Assembly (NCBI RefSeq): GCF_003076515.1
Contig: NZ_CP022390.1
Coordinates: 1,054,001-1,118,000 of the forward strand
DNA: 64,000 nt
Direction: 5' to 3'
From: Alcaligenes aquatilis
GTDB lineage: Bacteria > Pseudomonadota > Gammaproteobacteria > Burkholderiales > Burkholderiaceae_B
Below are positions 27,372-36,347 of the stretch, in pieces; position 1 is the stretch's first letter; each line of letters starts with the position of its first letter. The notes beneath the pieces are model-generated. The model had not been told where the DNA came from. It saw nothing but the letters and a program-made list of their open reading frames with translations, and searched no databases. The position numbers and the translations under genes were made by a program.

Positions 27372-28343
27372 ATGACTTCTTTGACTCGTATCGTTTTTCT
27401 GGATAGAGAGACACTGTCAGACAGCGTACAGCTGCCACAGGTTCCCTTTAAGCATGAACTGCAAGTGTACGGACGTACGGCTCCCGATCAAGTGGCCGAA
27501 CGTATTGCTGATGCCGACATTGTCATCAGCAATAAAGTGGCGCTGCGGCGCGAGCATTTGCAGGCCGCGCCCAACTTGAAAATGATCGCGCTGGCCGCTA
27601 CCGGTAGCGACAATATCGACCTGGATGCCGCCCGCGAACACCAGATTGTCGTCAGCAATATCCGCGACTATGCCGTACGTAGTGTTCCGGAGCACGTTTT
27701 TGCGCTGATCTTTGCCTTGCGTCGCAATATCTGCGCTTACCGCCAGTCTGTCAAAGAAGGCCGCTGGCAAGAAGCCCAACAGTTCTGTTATTTCGACTAT
27801 CCCATACGCGATCTGGCCGGCTCCACCTTGGGGCTGATCGGTTCGGGCTCCTTGGGGCAAGCCGTTGCCACCATGGGCCGCGCCTTGGGCATGAAAGTCA
27901 TCTTTGCCCAGCGCCGTGGTCAGACCATCGTCAGTCATGCTGATGACCGCCTGCCTTTCGAGCAAGTTCTGGAGCAGGCGGACATCCTCTCCTTGCATTG
28001 CCCGCTGACAGCAGAAACGCAGAACATGCTGGGCATGGCCGAATTCGAGCGTATGGCCCCGCGCCGCCCCTTGCTGATCAATACCGCCCGTGGCGGGCTG
28101 ATTGACAATCAGGCGCTGGAGCACGCCTTGCGGCAAGGCTGGCTGGGTGGCGCCGGCATTGATGTTTGCACGCCCGAACCGCCACCCGCGGACCATATCC
28201 TGATGCGCTTGTTAGACTTGCCCAATTACATTTTGACGCCGCACATAGGCTGGGCCAGTCAGGAAGCCATGCAAGCCCTGGCAAACCAGCTGATCGAAAA
28301 CATTGCGGCTTTCCACCGTGGCGAAGCACGCCATACGCTGTAG
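27372..28343 (+). CDS. D-2-hydroxyacid dehydrogenase (glycerate/hydroxypyruvate dehydrogenase type)
   Basis: The 323-residue protein has the NAD-binding motif GLIGSGSLGQAVA (about residues 155-167), LINTARGGLID, the arginine in AATGSDNID and the catalytic His in TPHIGWAS near the C-terminus. This is the D-isomer 2-hydroxyacid dehydrogenase family, closest in style to HprA-type hydroxypyruvate reductases. It is too short for PdxB, which has an extra dimerisation domain. It begins an apparent operon with an SDR gene (3 bases later) and an Epd-like gene. Confidence 0.87.
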   Translation: MTSLTRIVFLDRETLSDSVQLPQVPFKHELQVYGRTAPDQVAERIADADIVISNKVALRREHLQAAPNLKMIALAATGSDNIDLDAAREHQIVVSNIRDYAVRSVPEHVFALIFALRRNICAYRQSVKEGRWQEAQQFCYFDYPIRDLAGSTLGLIGSGSLGQAVATMGRALGMKVIFAQRRGQTIVSHADDRLPFEQVLEQADILSLHCPLTAETQNMLGMAEFERMAPRRPLLINTARGGLIDNQALEHALRQGWLGGAGIDVCTPEPPPADHILMRLLDLPNYILTPHIGWASQEAMQALANQLIENIAAFHRGEARHTL

Positions 28344-28346
28344 ACA

Positions 28347-29135
28347 ATGACTGATTTAAGCTCCTATCAAGCCAATTTTTCCCTGGCCGGCCGGTGCGCT
28401 CTGGTGACCGGCTCTTCTGCTGGTCTGGGCCTGGAAATCGCCCGTGCCTACGCCGCCCATGGCGCCCATGTGATTCTGCATGGTCGTAACGCCAGCAAAC
28501 TCCTGCCGCTTGCCGAGGAACTGAAAGCCGCTGGCGCCCATGTCGATACCTGGGAGTACGATCTGGCCGATCTGGACTCCTTGCCGGGTTCCTACCAAGC
28601 CCTATGCCAGCACGTCGGCACGCCCGATATTCTGGTGAACAATGTCGGCGTGCGACTGCGCAGCCGCTTGCAGGACGCCAATTGGGACGATATTGAGCAT
28701 TTGCTGAATGTGGACCTGCTGGCGACGCTGAAATTGTCCAAATACGCGGCCCAGGCCATGCTGCACGCCCAAACCCAGCAAGGTCGTATTGTGACCTTGA
28801 CCTCCATTGCAGGCCCGCTGGCCCGTCCGGGTGACGCTATTTACCCCGTCGCCAAGCAGGGACTGGCCGGGATGGTGCGTGCGCTGGCAGTAGAATTTGG
28901 CGGGCAGGGCATTACCAGCAACGGCATTGCTCCTGGCACGTTTGCCACAGAAAGCAATGCGGCGCTGGCCCAGGATCCGGTCAAAGGCCCTCTGGTGGTT
29001 GGCCGCAATCCCTTGGGACGCTGGGCCAATCCGGATGAAATCCGCGCTGCTGCTGTGTTTCTGGCCTCCCCGGCTGCTTCCTATGTCAATGGCCATATCG
29101 TGGTTGTAGACGGCGGATTCTCCATTACTTTCTGA
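28347..29135 (+). CDS. SDR-family oxidoreductase (gluconate 5-dehydrogenase-like)
   Basis: The 262-residue length and the motifs TGSSAGLGLEIA (cofactor binding), NNVGVR, the catalytic Ser in TSIAGP, YPVAKQG (Tyr and Lys) and the C-terminal SYVNGHIVVVDGGFS define a classical short-chain dehydrogenase. It resembles gluconate/2-ketogluconate reductases, but the substrate is not certain. The canonical YxxxK is present as YPVAK. Its neighbours suggest oxidation or reduction of a short sugar acid. Confidence 0.87.
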   Translation: MTDLSSYQANFSLAGRCALVTGSSAGLGLEIARAYAAHGAHVILHGRNASKLLPLAEELKAAGAHVDTWEYDLADLDSLPGSYQALCQHVGTPDILVNNVGVRLRSRLQDANWDDIEHLLNVDLLATLKLSKYAAQAMLHAQTQQGRIVTLTSIAGPLARPGDAIYPVAKQGLAGMVRALAVEFGGQGITSNGIAPGTFATESNAALAQDPVKGPLVVGRNPLGRWANPDEIRAAAVFLASPAASYVNGHIVVVDGGFSITF

Positions 29136-29147
29136 TTTTTCCTGATC

Positions 29148-30191
29148 ATGCCGCTACCTCGTCCCATCCGCATCGCGATCAATGGCTATGGCCGCATAGG
29201 CCGTTGCTTGCTGCGCGCCATTTACGAATCCCCACAACGTCAGGCGTTTGATGTGGTGGTTATCAACGAGCCCGCCACGATAGCCACCATGGCTTACCTG
29301 ACGCGCTTTGATTCGACTCATGGCGTATTCCCGGCCCAGGTAGAGCACAACGAACACGAACTGATTGTGGGTGGCAAAGCCATACGGGTTCTGCATGAAA
29401 CCGACCCCAAAGCCATAGACTGGGCGGCGCTGAATCTGGACATGCTGATCGAGTGCAGTGGCGCCTTTGGCAGCCGCGCCGAGCTGCAACAGTTCCTGGA
29501 CGCCGGTTGCCCTCGTGTGCTGGTATCAAACCCTGGCAATAGCGCCCAGGATGTGGATTTCACCACCGTGCTGGGCATTAACCATGAGCAGTTGCAAGGC
29601 GACGAGCGGATTGTCTCCAATGCGTCCTGCACCACCAATGCCATCATCCCAGTTCTGGCTGAACTGGATAAAACCTTTGGCATACGCCACGCCTTTTTAA
29701 GCACGCTGCACTCGGTGATGAACGATCAGCCCATGATCGACGGCTACCACAGCAGCGATCTGGCCCGTACCCGTTCCGCCTTGCAATCCATGATTCCCGT
29801 CTCTACCGGATTGGCGAGCGGCGTAGAACGTCTTTTGCCGCAGCTAAAAGGCAAGGTTCAGGCCAAGTCCATACGTGTGCCCATCTTGAACGTGTCGGCC
29901 ATTGATCTGATGGTCAATCTGGAGCGTGACACCAGCCGGGACGAAATTAACCAGCTATTTCAGAAAGCGGCACAGCAATGGCCTGGTATTCTTGACTACT
30001 CCGATCAGGCCCATGCCTCGATCGACTTCAATCACAATCCACACTCTGCCGTGGTGGACGGATCACAAACCCGAACCAATGGGGACGGGCTGGTCAATAT
30101 GCTGGTCTGGTTTGATAACGAATGGGGGTTTTCCAACCGCATGCTCGATATTGCCTGTGTGTGGGCTGCGCGCTTTTTGCGCCAGCCGTGA
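29148..30191 (+). CDS. epd: Erythrose-4-phosphate / glyceraldehyde-3-phosphate dehydrogenase-like protein
   Basis: The 347-residue product has the GAPDH fold signature: INGYGRIGR at the N-terminus, catalytic Cys in SNASCTTNAIIPV, and the catalytic His in LSTLHSVMNDQ. Variant features such as HSVMNDQPMIDGYH, DLARTRSALQSMIPV and DFNHNPHSAVVDGSQTR match E. coli Epd rather than glycolytic GapA. Epd makes 4-phosphoerythronate for pyridoxal phosphate synthesis. The operon partners are a 2-hydroxyacid dehydrogenase and an SDR rather than pgk-fba, so the role may differ. Confidence 0.85.
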   Translation: MPLPRPIRIAINGYGRIGRCLLRAIYESPQRQAFDVVVINEPATIATMAYLTRFDSTHGVFPAQVEHNEHELIVGGKAIRVLHETDPKAIDWAALNLDMLIECSGAFGSRAELQQFLDAGCPRVLVSNPGNSAQDVDFTTVLGINHEQLQGDERIVSNASCTTNAIIPVLAELDKTFGIRHAFLSTLHSVMNDQPMIDGYHSSDLARTRSALQSMIPVSTGLASGVERLLPQLKGKVQAKSIRVPILNVSAIDLMVNLERDTSRDEINQLFQKAAQQWPGILDYSDQAHASIDFNHNPHSAVVDGSQTRTNGDGLVNMLVWFDNEWGFSNRMLDIACVWAARFLRQP

Positions 30192-30241
30192 ACACCCCAT
30201 TTCCAAACTGAACTGTCTTCCGAATTCTTACAGGAGCCATG

Positions 30242-31639
30242 ATGAGTACGACACGTATTGAACAGGATTCCATGGGAACCATTGAGGTTCCCGCCGACCA
30301 CTATTGGGGCGCACAGACACAGCGCTCGATTCTGAACTTCCCGATTGGTCGCGACCGCTTCCAGTGGGGCCGCAGCATGATCGAGTCGCTGGGCATCCTG
30401 AAAAAATCCACGGCCCTGGCCAACCAGGAACTGGGCGAATTGCCCGACGAGCTAGCCCAGTTGATTGTCAAAGCGGCTGATGAAGTGATTGCAGGCCAGT
30501 GGGACACCGAATTCCCGCTGGTAGTGTTCCAGACCGGATCTGGCACGCAAAGCAATATGAACGTGAACGAGGTGATCTCCAACCGCGCCATTGAGCTGGC
30601 CGGTGGCGAGAAGGGCAGCAAAAAGCCCGTCCACCCGAATGACCACGTAAATCGCGGCCAGTCGTCTAACGACACGTTCCCGACTGCCATGTACATCGCA
30701 GTGGGTCTGGAATGTCAGCGCCGCCTGCGTAAAAACGTGGGCCAGTTGCGCGACACCCTGGCCGCCAAAGCCAAGCAATTCAACAATATTGTGAAAACTG
30801 GCCGTACCCACTTGCAAGATGCCACGCCCATCACGCTGGGTCAGGAAATCGGTGCCTGGGTTGCGCAGATTGATTTCGGCCTGCAAACCGTGGACAAGGC
30901 ACTGGACGGCATTTACCAACTGGCGATTGGCGGCACTGCCGTGGGTACAGGTCTGAATGCCCATCCGCAGTTTGGCGAGCGCACAGCGGCCCATATTGCC
31001 AAGATCACAGGTCTGCCATTCCAGGCTGCCGAAAACAAGTTCTTCGCACTGTCGGCCCACGATGCGCTGGTGAACCTGTCCGCCTCCCTGCGTACCCTGT
31101 CCGGTGCCTTGATGAAGATGGCTAACGACGTGCGCTGGCTGGCCAGCGGTCCTCGCTGCGGGATTGGCGAACTGCAAATCCCCGAGAACGAGCCCGGTTC
31201 CTCCATCATGCCCGGCAAGGTCAACCCGACTCAGTGCGAAGCTCTGACCATGGTAGCCGTGCAGGTCTACGGTAACGACGCTGCTGTCGGCTTTGCCGGC
31301 AGCCAAGGCAACTTCCAGCTGAACGTCTACAAACCGGTGATGGTGCATAACGTCCTGGAGAGCATTGCCTTGATCAGCGATGCGTGCCTAGCCTTTGATG
31401 AGCATTGCGCCCAGGGCCTGGAGCCTGTCATGGAGAAAATCCAGCACAATCTGGATCAGAACCTGATGCTGGTTACCGCCTTGAACCGCCACATCGGTTA
31501 CGACAAGGCCGCCTACATTGCCAAGACCGCCCATAAAGAGGGCCTGACCTTACGTGAATCCGCCCTGAAATCGGGCTACCTGACTAACGAACAGTACGAT
31601 CAGTGGATTGTGCCGTTGGATATGACTCACCCGGGCTAA
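30242..31639 (+). CDS. fumC: Class II fumarate hydratase
   Basis: The product of about 465 residues has the fumarase/aspartase signature [15 protein letters not shown], the substrate-site motifs [12 protein letters not shown] and [14 protein letters not shown], and [16 protein letters not shown]. It interconverts fumarate and malate in the TCA cycle and needs no Fe-S cluster, so it resists oxidative stress. Two adjacent ATGs occur; AGGAG at 30232-30236 is better spaced for the second at 30242. Confidence 0.95.
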   Translation: MSTTRIEQDSMGTIEVPADHYWGAQTQRSILNFPIGRDRFQWGRSMIESLGILKKSTALANQELGELPDELAQLIVKAADEVIAGQWDTEFPLVVFQTGSGTQSNMNVNEVISNRAIELAGGEKGSKKPVHPNDHVNRGQSSNDTFPTAMYIAVGLECQRRLRKNVGQLRDTLAAKAKQFNNIVKTGRTHLQDATPITLGQEIGAWVAQIDFGLQTVDKALDGIYQLAIGGTAVGTGLNAHPQFGERTAAHIAKITGLPFQAAENKFFALSAHDALVNLSASLRTLSGALMKMANDVRWLASGPRCGIGELQIPENEPGSSIMPGKVNPTQCEALTMVAVQVYGNDAAVGFAGSQGNFQLNVYKPVMVHNVLESIALISDACLAFDEHCAQGLEPVMEKIQHNLDQNLMLVTALNRHIGYDKAAYIAKTAHKEGLTLRESALKSGYLTNEQYDQWIVPLDMTHPG

Positions 31640-31664
31640 ACCTCAGCCTCGGTTATGCTTGACC

Positions 31665-31692
31665 GTGTTCGCTCCATCAAGGGAGCGAACAC
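31665..31692 (+). terminator. Hairpin after fumC without a U-tract
   Basis: GTGTTCGCTCC and GGAGCGAACAC are perfect 11-bp complements around a 6-base loop, 25 bases after the fumC stop. No T-run follows, so it may act as an mRNA 3'-end stabiliser or Rho-linked end rather than a classic terminator. Confidence 0.55.
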
Positions 31693-31767
31693 CTAAGAAG
31701 ACGGCCCTGTGTCTCTATGAAAGAGTAGGGGAGTGTTTCACCCCACCTAGCTGCCTTTCACTGCCCT

Positions 31768-32949
31768 ATGCGTATAAAGAAAATTCTCGGCTTGTCCTCG
31801 GCGTTTGCTGCCACCGTGCTGGGCATGGCTGCCGCCATTGCGCCGACGCCGGCCCGGGCACAATCTGAACCTGTTCCTGTTATCAGCGGGCCGGCTGTCT
31901 CGGTTGAAATCCTGGCCAGCGGACTGGAACACCCTTGGGCCATGGCTTTTTTGCCCAATAATGCCGGAATTCTCCTTACCGAACGCCCAGGTCGCCTGCG
32001 CATTTGGACCAAAGAAAACGGCTTGTCTGAACCCATTACCGGTGTGCCCAAAGTCCACGCGCACTCTCAGGGCGGTTTACTGGATGTGGCTCTGGCCCCG
32101 GATTTTTTCCGCAGCCGCCGGATTTATCTGGCTTATGCAGAGCGGCGCGACAAGCAACACTCGGCCACCACCGTAGGCTATGGCGTGCTGTCTTCGGACC
32201 TGAAACGTATCGATGCCTTCCGTCCGATTTTCCGCCAGGAACCCGCCTTGTCCACCGGGCAGCACTATGGCGTGCGCATGACCTTTGATCCGGGTGGACG
32301 AGACCTGTACATTGCCTTGGGCGAGAACAACCAGCCCGCAACCTCCCAGCAACTGGATCATCTGCAAGGCAAAGTCGTACGTATCCGTCCGGATGGCATG
32401 GTCCCACGCGACAACCCCTTTCGCAGTCTGCGCGGTGCCAGGGCGGAGATCTGGAGCTACGGCCACCGTAACCCGCAGGGCATGGCCTGGAACCCCTGGA
32501 CAAATGAACTCTGGGTCGCTGAACATGGCCCGCAAGGCGGCGATGAGCTGAACCGCATTCAATCGGGCGCCAATTATGGCTGGCCTTTGCGTACCAAGGG
32601 TCAAGGCTATGATGGCAAACCCATTCCCAACGCCAGTACCACACTGATTGAGGGCCTGATCGAACCCTTCCACTACTGGTCAGTGTCGCCTGCTATCAGC
32701 GGTATGGCTTTCTATAACGACGAGCGCGTCCCGGACTGGCAGCACAGCCTGTTTGTTGGGGCCCTGAAAGAGCAAGCCTTGATTCGTCTGCAATTTGACG
32801 AAGAGGACGGCCATATCGTCGGAGAAGAGCGCTTGTTGCAAGACCTGAAGCAGCGTATCCGGGATGTACGCGTCGGGCCGGATGGCGATGTCTATGTGCT
32901 GACCGACGAAAACAACGGCCAGCTCCTGCGCATACAAGCCAAGCCCTAA
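31768..32949 (+). CDS. PQQ-dependent sugar dehydrogenase (soluble aldose dehydrogenase, YliI-like)
   Basis: A 393-residue periplasmic protein: signal peptide to about residue 31 (cleaved after ARA), then a six-bladed beta-propeller with the family motifs LEHPWAMAFLP, LLTERPGRLR, HSQGGLLDVALAPDF, GHRNPQGMAWNP and WVAEHGPQGGDELN. These match GSDH/YliI-type quinoprotein dehydrogenases that oxidise aldoses with PQQ. No PQQ synthesis genes are in the window, so cofactor supply is unknown. It stands alone between fumC and a convergent methyltransferase gene. Confidence 0.88.
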   Translation: MRIKKILGLSSAFAATVLGMAAAIAPTPARAQSEPVPVISGPAVSVEILASGLEHPWAMAFLPNNAGILLTERPGRLRIWTKENGLSEPITGVPKVHAHSQGGLLDVALAPDFFRSRRIYLAYAERRDKQHSATTVGYGVLSSDLKRIDAFRPIFRQEPALSTGQHYGVRMTFDPGGRDLYIALGENNQPATSQQLDHLQGKVVRIRPDGMVPRDNPFRSLRGARAEIWSYGHRNPQGMAWNPWTNELWVAEHGPQGGDELNRIQSGANYGWPLRTKGQGYDGKPIPNASTTLIEGLIEPFHYWSVSPAISGMAFYNDERVPDWQHSLFVGALKEQALIRLQFDEEDGHIVGEERLLQDLKQRIRDVRVGPDGDVYVLTDENNGQLLRIQAKP

Positions 32950-32953
32950 TCCC

Positions 32954-33742
32954 TTAAGCCGGTTTGCGACTGCGTGTCGCCATAAAGCTGGGCAAGTATT
33001 TCTCGATCTCAAAGCGCGGGGCGGGGTGCATTTCTTCGATGTAATCGACCAGATGCAAACCTGCCTGCAACTGCCCACCAATCTGCTGCGCCAGGGAGTG
33101 CCCAAAAATCAAGGGCTCCATGCGAGCCTGCTTGGCTTGCAGGGCCTCGGTCTCCAGGCTGCTTAAGTCCGAATAAGGGACCGTGAACTTGGGACGGATC
33201 AAGCCCTGCTGGGCATAACTGGGATCCCGGTCGGCAATAAACACAGCCGGATTGAAGAAGCTGGACAGCAAATGTCCGCCTGGACGCAAAACGCGGGCGC
33301 ATTCTTTCCACACCACGCTGATATCAGGCACATACTGGTTAGACACCGGGTGTAAGATCAGATCAAAACTCTCGGACGCAAAGCGCGATAAGTCGCACAT
33401 ATCGCCTTGTTCGATCTGCAAGGACAAGCCGTCACGCTCGGCCACCATACGGTCTTTGTCCAGTTGCCCGGCAGACAGATCAAACACCGTTACCTTAGCC
33501 CCGGCTGCGGCCAAAATAGGGGCTTGCTGCCCACCGGCACTGGCCAGGCATAAAACGGATTTACCTTGAATATCACCCAGCCAATCCGCAGGAACAGGCG
33601 AGGGCAGCAAATGCACTTGCCATTGCCCACGACGGGCCTGTTCAACCTGCTCGCTGCTGACAGGCAAGGACCAGGGGCTTTCGGTTTGCGCCTGCTTGTC
33701 CCAGGCACGGGCATTGTGTTCGAGTAAGTTGGAATCTGGCAT
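32954..33742 (-). CDS. Class I SAM-dependent methyltransferase
   Basis: A product of about 262 residues with the SAM-binding motif VLCLASAGGQQAPILAAAGA (about residues 53-72), an acidic residue in VTVFDLSAGQ, and FDLILHPVSNQYVPD as motif III/IV. This is the UbiE/Coq5-like class I fold. The substrate is unknown. A start at 33787 is possible, but it sits directly in the U-run of the upstream gene's terminator; the ATG at 33742 (MPDSNLLEHNARAWD) is preferred. Confidence 0.85.
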   Translation of the reverse strand: MPDSNLLEHNARAWDKQAQTESPWSLPVSSEQVEQARRGQWQVHLLPSPVPADWLGDIQGKSVLCLASAGGQQAPILAAAGAKVTVFDLSAGQLDKDRMVAERDGLSLQIEQGDMCDLSRFASESFDLILHPVSNQYVPDISVVWKECARVLRPGGHLLSSFFNPAVFIADRDPSYAQQGLIRPKFTVPYSDLSSLETEALQAKQARMEPLIFGHSLAQQIGGQLQAGLHLVDYIEEMHPAPRFEIEKYLPSFMATRSRKPA

Positions 33743-33782
33743 AAGGGGCGCGTTTGTAGTTGTGATGGCTGTATTGAACACA

Positions 33783-33814
33783 GTCATAAAAAAGGCCGTC
33801 TCAAGGACGGCCTG
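33783..33814 (-). terminator. Terminator after the universal stress protein gene
   Basis: On the minus strand AGGCCGTC-CTTGA-GACGGCCT is followed by TTTTTTAT. It ends the gene whose stop is at 33838 and separates it from the methyltransferase gene. Confidence 0.85.
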
Positions 33815-33837
33815 CAGAGACTGAACAATCAGCTCAA

Positions 33838-34263
33838 TTACTTGATCAAGGTGACGGGCACATGCACCAGGCTCAGCACCTTGGTTGTAACCGAACCCAG
33901 CACCAGGCCGGGTAGGGCGCTCAGACCGCGAGTCCCCATCACAACGTGATCGATTTGGTTATTTTCTACATATTCTTTGATAGTTTGAGCGGCGTTGCCG
34001 GCAATAATGCTCTCTTTGACTTTCAAGGGCGATCCAGCCAACACGGAGCGCGCAGGCAAAAGCGCATTGCTGCCTTCATCCTGGTAGTACGCCTGCAACA
34101 CGTCTTCCGAGAAAAAGCGTTTAACGTTGCCCGACACGATCGGTGTAGGAACAGCCAGTACGTGCAAAGTGGCTTCTGGTTTGCCCGTTAGGATGTCAAC
34201 CGCTGCTTTCAAAGCGCGCGTGGAAGCATCTGAGCCATCGACAGGAACGAGAACATTAAGCAT
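33838..34263 (-). CDS. Universal stress protein (UspA family)
   Basis: A 141-residue single UspA domain with VPVDGSDASTRAL at the N-terminus and the ATP-binding pattern MGTRGLSALPGLVLGSVTTKVL near the C-terminus (G-2x-G-9x-GS), so it is probably an ATP-binding Usp. A clear AAGAGG ribosome site precedes the ATG. A perfect FNR-type box lies about 85 bases upstream, suggesting induction at low oxygen, as known for several Usp genes in other proteobacteria. Confidence 0.92.
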   Translation of the reverse strand: MLNVLVPVDGSDASTRALKAAVDILTGKPEATLHVLAVPTPIVSGNVKRFFSEDVLQAYYQDEGSNALLPARSVLAGSPLKVKESIIAGNAAQTIKEYVENNQIDHVVMGTRGLSALPGLVLGSVTTKVLSLVHVPVTLIK

Positions 34264-34347
34264 GAAGACCTCTTGTAGTGTATGAACTGTTTAAGTATGA
34301 AGCACTAACTTCTACTAGGACATTACAGAATAAGCGCAGCGACCCGC

Positions 34348-34361
34348 TTGATCAGCATCAA
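34348..34361. promoter_or_regulatory. FNR/ANR-type box between usp and cytochrome c genes
   Basis: TTGATCAGCATCAA matches TTGAT-N4-ATCAA perfectly. It lies between the divergent usp gene (start 34263) and cytochrome c gene (start 34519). A good -10 candidate TATCAT at 34391-34396 serves the cytochrome direction. An Fnr/Anr/Dnr regulator is expected to bind; CRP-type factors recognise a similar but distinct core. Confidence 0.65.
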
Positions 34362-34518
34362 GACCCACCGCAATTTATGAAAGCTTGTTCTATCATAACC
34401 GTATGATCACGATGTGCATGCCACATAGCCCCACTTATGTGCGGAAAAATACAAGTGCGACGCACCTTTCTCGCCCACCGTTCTGGCGCACCAGCCTTTT
34501 AATTAGGAGATACCCCTC

Positions 34519-34857
34519 ATGCGAGTAAAGCAGCTACTGGTCTGTACAGCCTTGTTCAGTGCCGGTTTCAGTGCTCAGGCAGCCCAAGCCAGTTTTGAAT
34601 CGGTCCAGGATGTGTTGACCAGAAACGCTTGCCTGTCCTGCCACACTGTGGACAGGAAAGTGGTCGGTCCTGCCTATAAAGACATTGCTGCCATGCGCAA
34701 GAGCGATCCGGCCAATGCTGAGGTGATTGCCCAGCATATTCGTCAAGGTAGCAAGGGGGTTTATGGTCCTTTACCCATGCCTGCAAATCCGGCCATTTCC
34801 GATGCGGACATCCAGGTAGTCGTGGACTGGATCATGGCGGGTGCGCCAAAAGAATAA
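34519..34857 (+). CDS. Periplasmic class I cytochrome c (c551/c552 type)
   Basis: A 112-residue protein with a signal peptide (to about residue 21, cleaved after AQA), haem motif CLSCH (Cys38, Cys41, His42 by approximate count) and the axial Met in PLPMPAN. This small monohaem form donates electrons to terminal oxidases, nitrite reductase or peroxidases. AGGAG precedes the start. The FNR-type box upstream fits a role in low-oxygen respiration. Confidence 0.93.
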   Translation: MRVKQLLVCTALFSAGFSAQAAQASFESVQDVLTRNACLSCHTVDRKVVGPAYKDIAAMRKSDPANAEVIAQHIRQGSKGVYGPLPMPANPAISDADIQVVVDWIMAGAPKE

Positions 34858-34878
34858 GCAGGGTGTTGGCACACAGGG

Positions 34879-34908
34879 AAACGGTCATCCAAGGATGGCC
34901 GTTTTTAT
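34879..34908 (+). terminator. Terminator after cytochrome c gene
   Basis: AAACGG-T-CATCC / GGATG-G-CCGTTT form a stem of 11 paired bases with one mismatch and a 2-base turn, followed by TTTAT, 21 bases after the stop. Confidence 0.8.
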
Positions 34909-35019
34909 TGGCTGCGCAGGATTGCGATTTTCCGTGCCATCCTACGATCATCATTTTGATAGGAAAAGACAAACGCAGCATCTGCGGTCAACGGCTAGAC
35001 CACAGAATCCCAAGGCGAT

Positions 35020-35056
35020 AAAAAAGCCTGGGGGCATCAATAGCCAGGCTTTTTTC
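35020..35056 (-). terminator. Terminator after CynX/NimT-type transporter gene
   Basis: AAAAAAGCCTGG and CCAGGCTTTTTT are complementary around a 12-base loop, with T-runs on both strands, just beyond the minus-strand stop at 35074. It can block read-through from both sides. Confidence 0.85.
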
Positions 35057-35073
35057 TACATGATCAGATTGAC

Positions 35074-36291
35074 TTAAAGACTGTCGTCCCGATTCATCTT
35101 TTTGGCGTATTGCGCAGGCTGAAAGCTCCAGGCCATGATGGCCACCAATGCCGCCATTGCCGCATGCAACAGCCAGCCTGCCTGAAAGCCATTACTCATT
35201 TCACGCAACTGCACGCTGATCATGGGAAAGAGGGCCGCAATCGGAAAGCCACCGCCTTGCATCAAGGCACTCAACGTCCCGGCACGAGCCGCATCCGGAA
35301 AATGGTCCAGAGCCACCAACAGCAGCAAAGAAAAACAACCGCCCAGACCGATGCCGATAATAATCGCCCATAAATATGGGGCCATATCGGGCACAAAAGT
35401 AAAGGCCAGAAAGCCAACACATTGGCAAGCCAGGGCCAGCCATACCCACATACGGCGGTCTTTGTTCTTGGCCGCCAAGGTGGGCAAACCAAACGCCGCA
35501 ATCGCTTGCGCCACCGACAAAACCGCCACCAGGCTACCGCTGGATTGCGCTGACCAGCCTCGATCTTGGTAGAACGTCGCTAGCCAAGTCACCAAGGAGG
35601 CATAACCCCCGTTGATCAGGCCAAAACACACCATTAAGGTCCAGGTGCGGGGACGAGCCAGCAAAGACAAGGAGGGCGGCGACAAATTCGCGCCCGGCTC
35701 CTGGCGTGGCACCACTTTCCACGCAATCCACAAGGCCACACTAATGGGCAAGGCCCAGAATGCCAGGGCGATACGCCAACTATCCGTCAAGGCACTCAGC
35801 AAAGGCGTAATCTGCGCGCCCAAAGCACCACCCCCCATCAGGGTGGCCGAGTAAATTCCGGTTACCTGAGCAATATGATGCGGAAACTGCTCTTTGATCA
35901 AACCGGGCATCCCAGCCTGCAACAAAGACACCCCAAAACCGCAGATCAGGGCTGTGGCAATCAGGCTGGCTCCATTGGGCACAAACCAGCGCAACACGCA
36001 GCCCAGACACAGCAAAAGCAAAGCAGTCATCAGCACGTGACGCAGCGCCAGGACACGCCGCAAAGAGGGCATGCAAAAGGCCCCCAGCCCCATCACCATC
36101 ATAGGCAGCAAGGTCAACCAGGCCAGGCTGCTCAAAGGCATGTCCAAGCCTTCGGCCACCTGCCTGGCCAAAGTACCGCTGGATGTCAGAAAAGGGCGCA
36201 GGTTCAGCCCGACCAAAATGACGAAAGCCAGCCACAAGCCTGGGCTGGCCAATGCGCCCGACCGTGCGGGCGCAGTCTGAGTAAAAGACAT
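35074..36291 (-). CDS. MFS transporter, CynX/NimT family
   Basis: A 405-residue protein with 12 predicted membrane segments. LVGLNLRPFLTSSG near residue 30, the FCMPSLRRVLALR loop and the CYNX-like second half (GLINGGYASLVTWLATFYQDRGW) are typical of the cyanate/nitroimidazole transporter group. Substrates in this family vary (cyanate, 2-nitroimidazole), so none is assigned. It is followed downstream by its own terminator and is preceded by the ankyrin gene. Confidence 0.87.
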   Translation of the reverse strand: MSFTQTAPARSGALASPGLWLAFVILVGLNLRPFLTSSGTLARQVAEGLDMPLSSLAWLTLLPMMVMGLGAFCMPSLRRVLALRHVLMTALLLLCLGCVLRWFVPNGASLIATALICGFGVSLLQAGMPGLIKEQFPHHIAQVTGIYSATLMGGGALGAQITPLLSALTDSWRIALAFWALPISVALWIAWKVVPRQEPGANLSPPSLSLLARPRTWTLMVCFGLINGGYASLVTWLATFYQDRGWSAQSSGSLVAVLSVAQAIAAFGLPTLAAKNKDRRMWVWLALACQCVGFLAFTFVPDMAPYLWAIIIGIGLGGCFSLLLLVALDHFPDAARAGTLSALMQGGGFPIAALFPMISVQLREMSNGFQAGWLLHAAMAALVAIMAWSFQPAQYAKKMNRDDSL

Positions 36292-36347
36292 AAAATCGTT
36301 ATTGTTGTTGATGAGAAGAAAAAAATAGAGGGACGAACAGACCAGGC

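Noticed and set aside
27372..28343. Assignment of the 2-hydroxyacid dehydrogenase as PdxB
   Set aside because: Tempting because of the Epd-like neighbour, but 323 residues is too short for PdxB with its C-terminal dimerisation domain.
30452..31348. A 298-codon minus-strand frame across fumC
   Set aside because: It is the reverse of conserved fumarase coding sequence.
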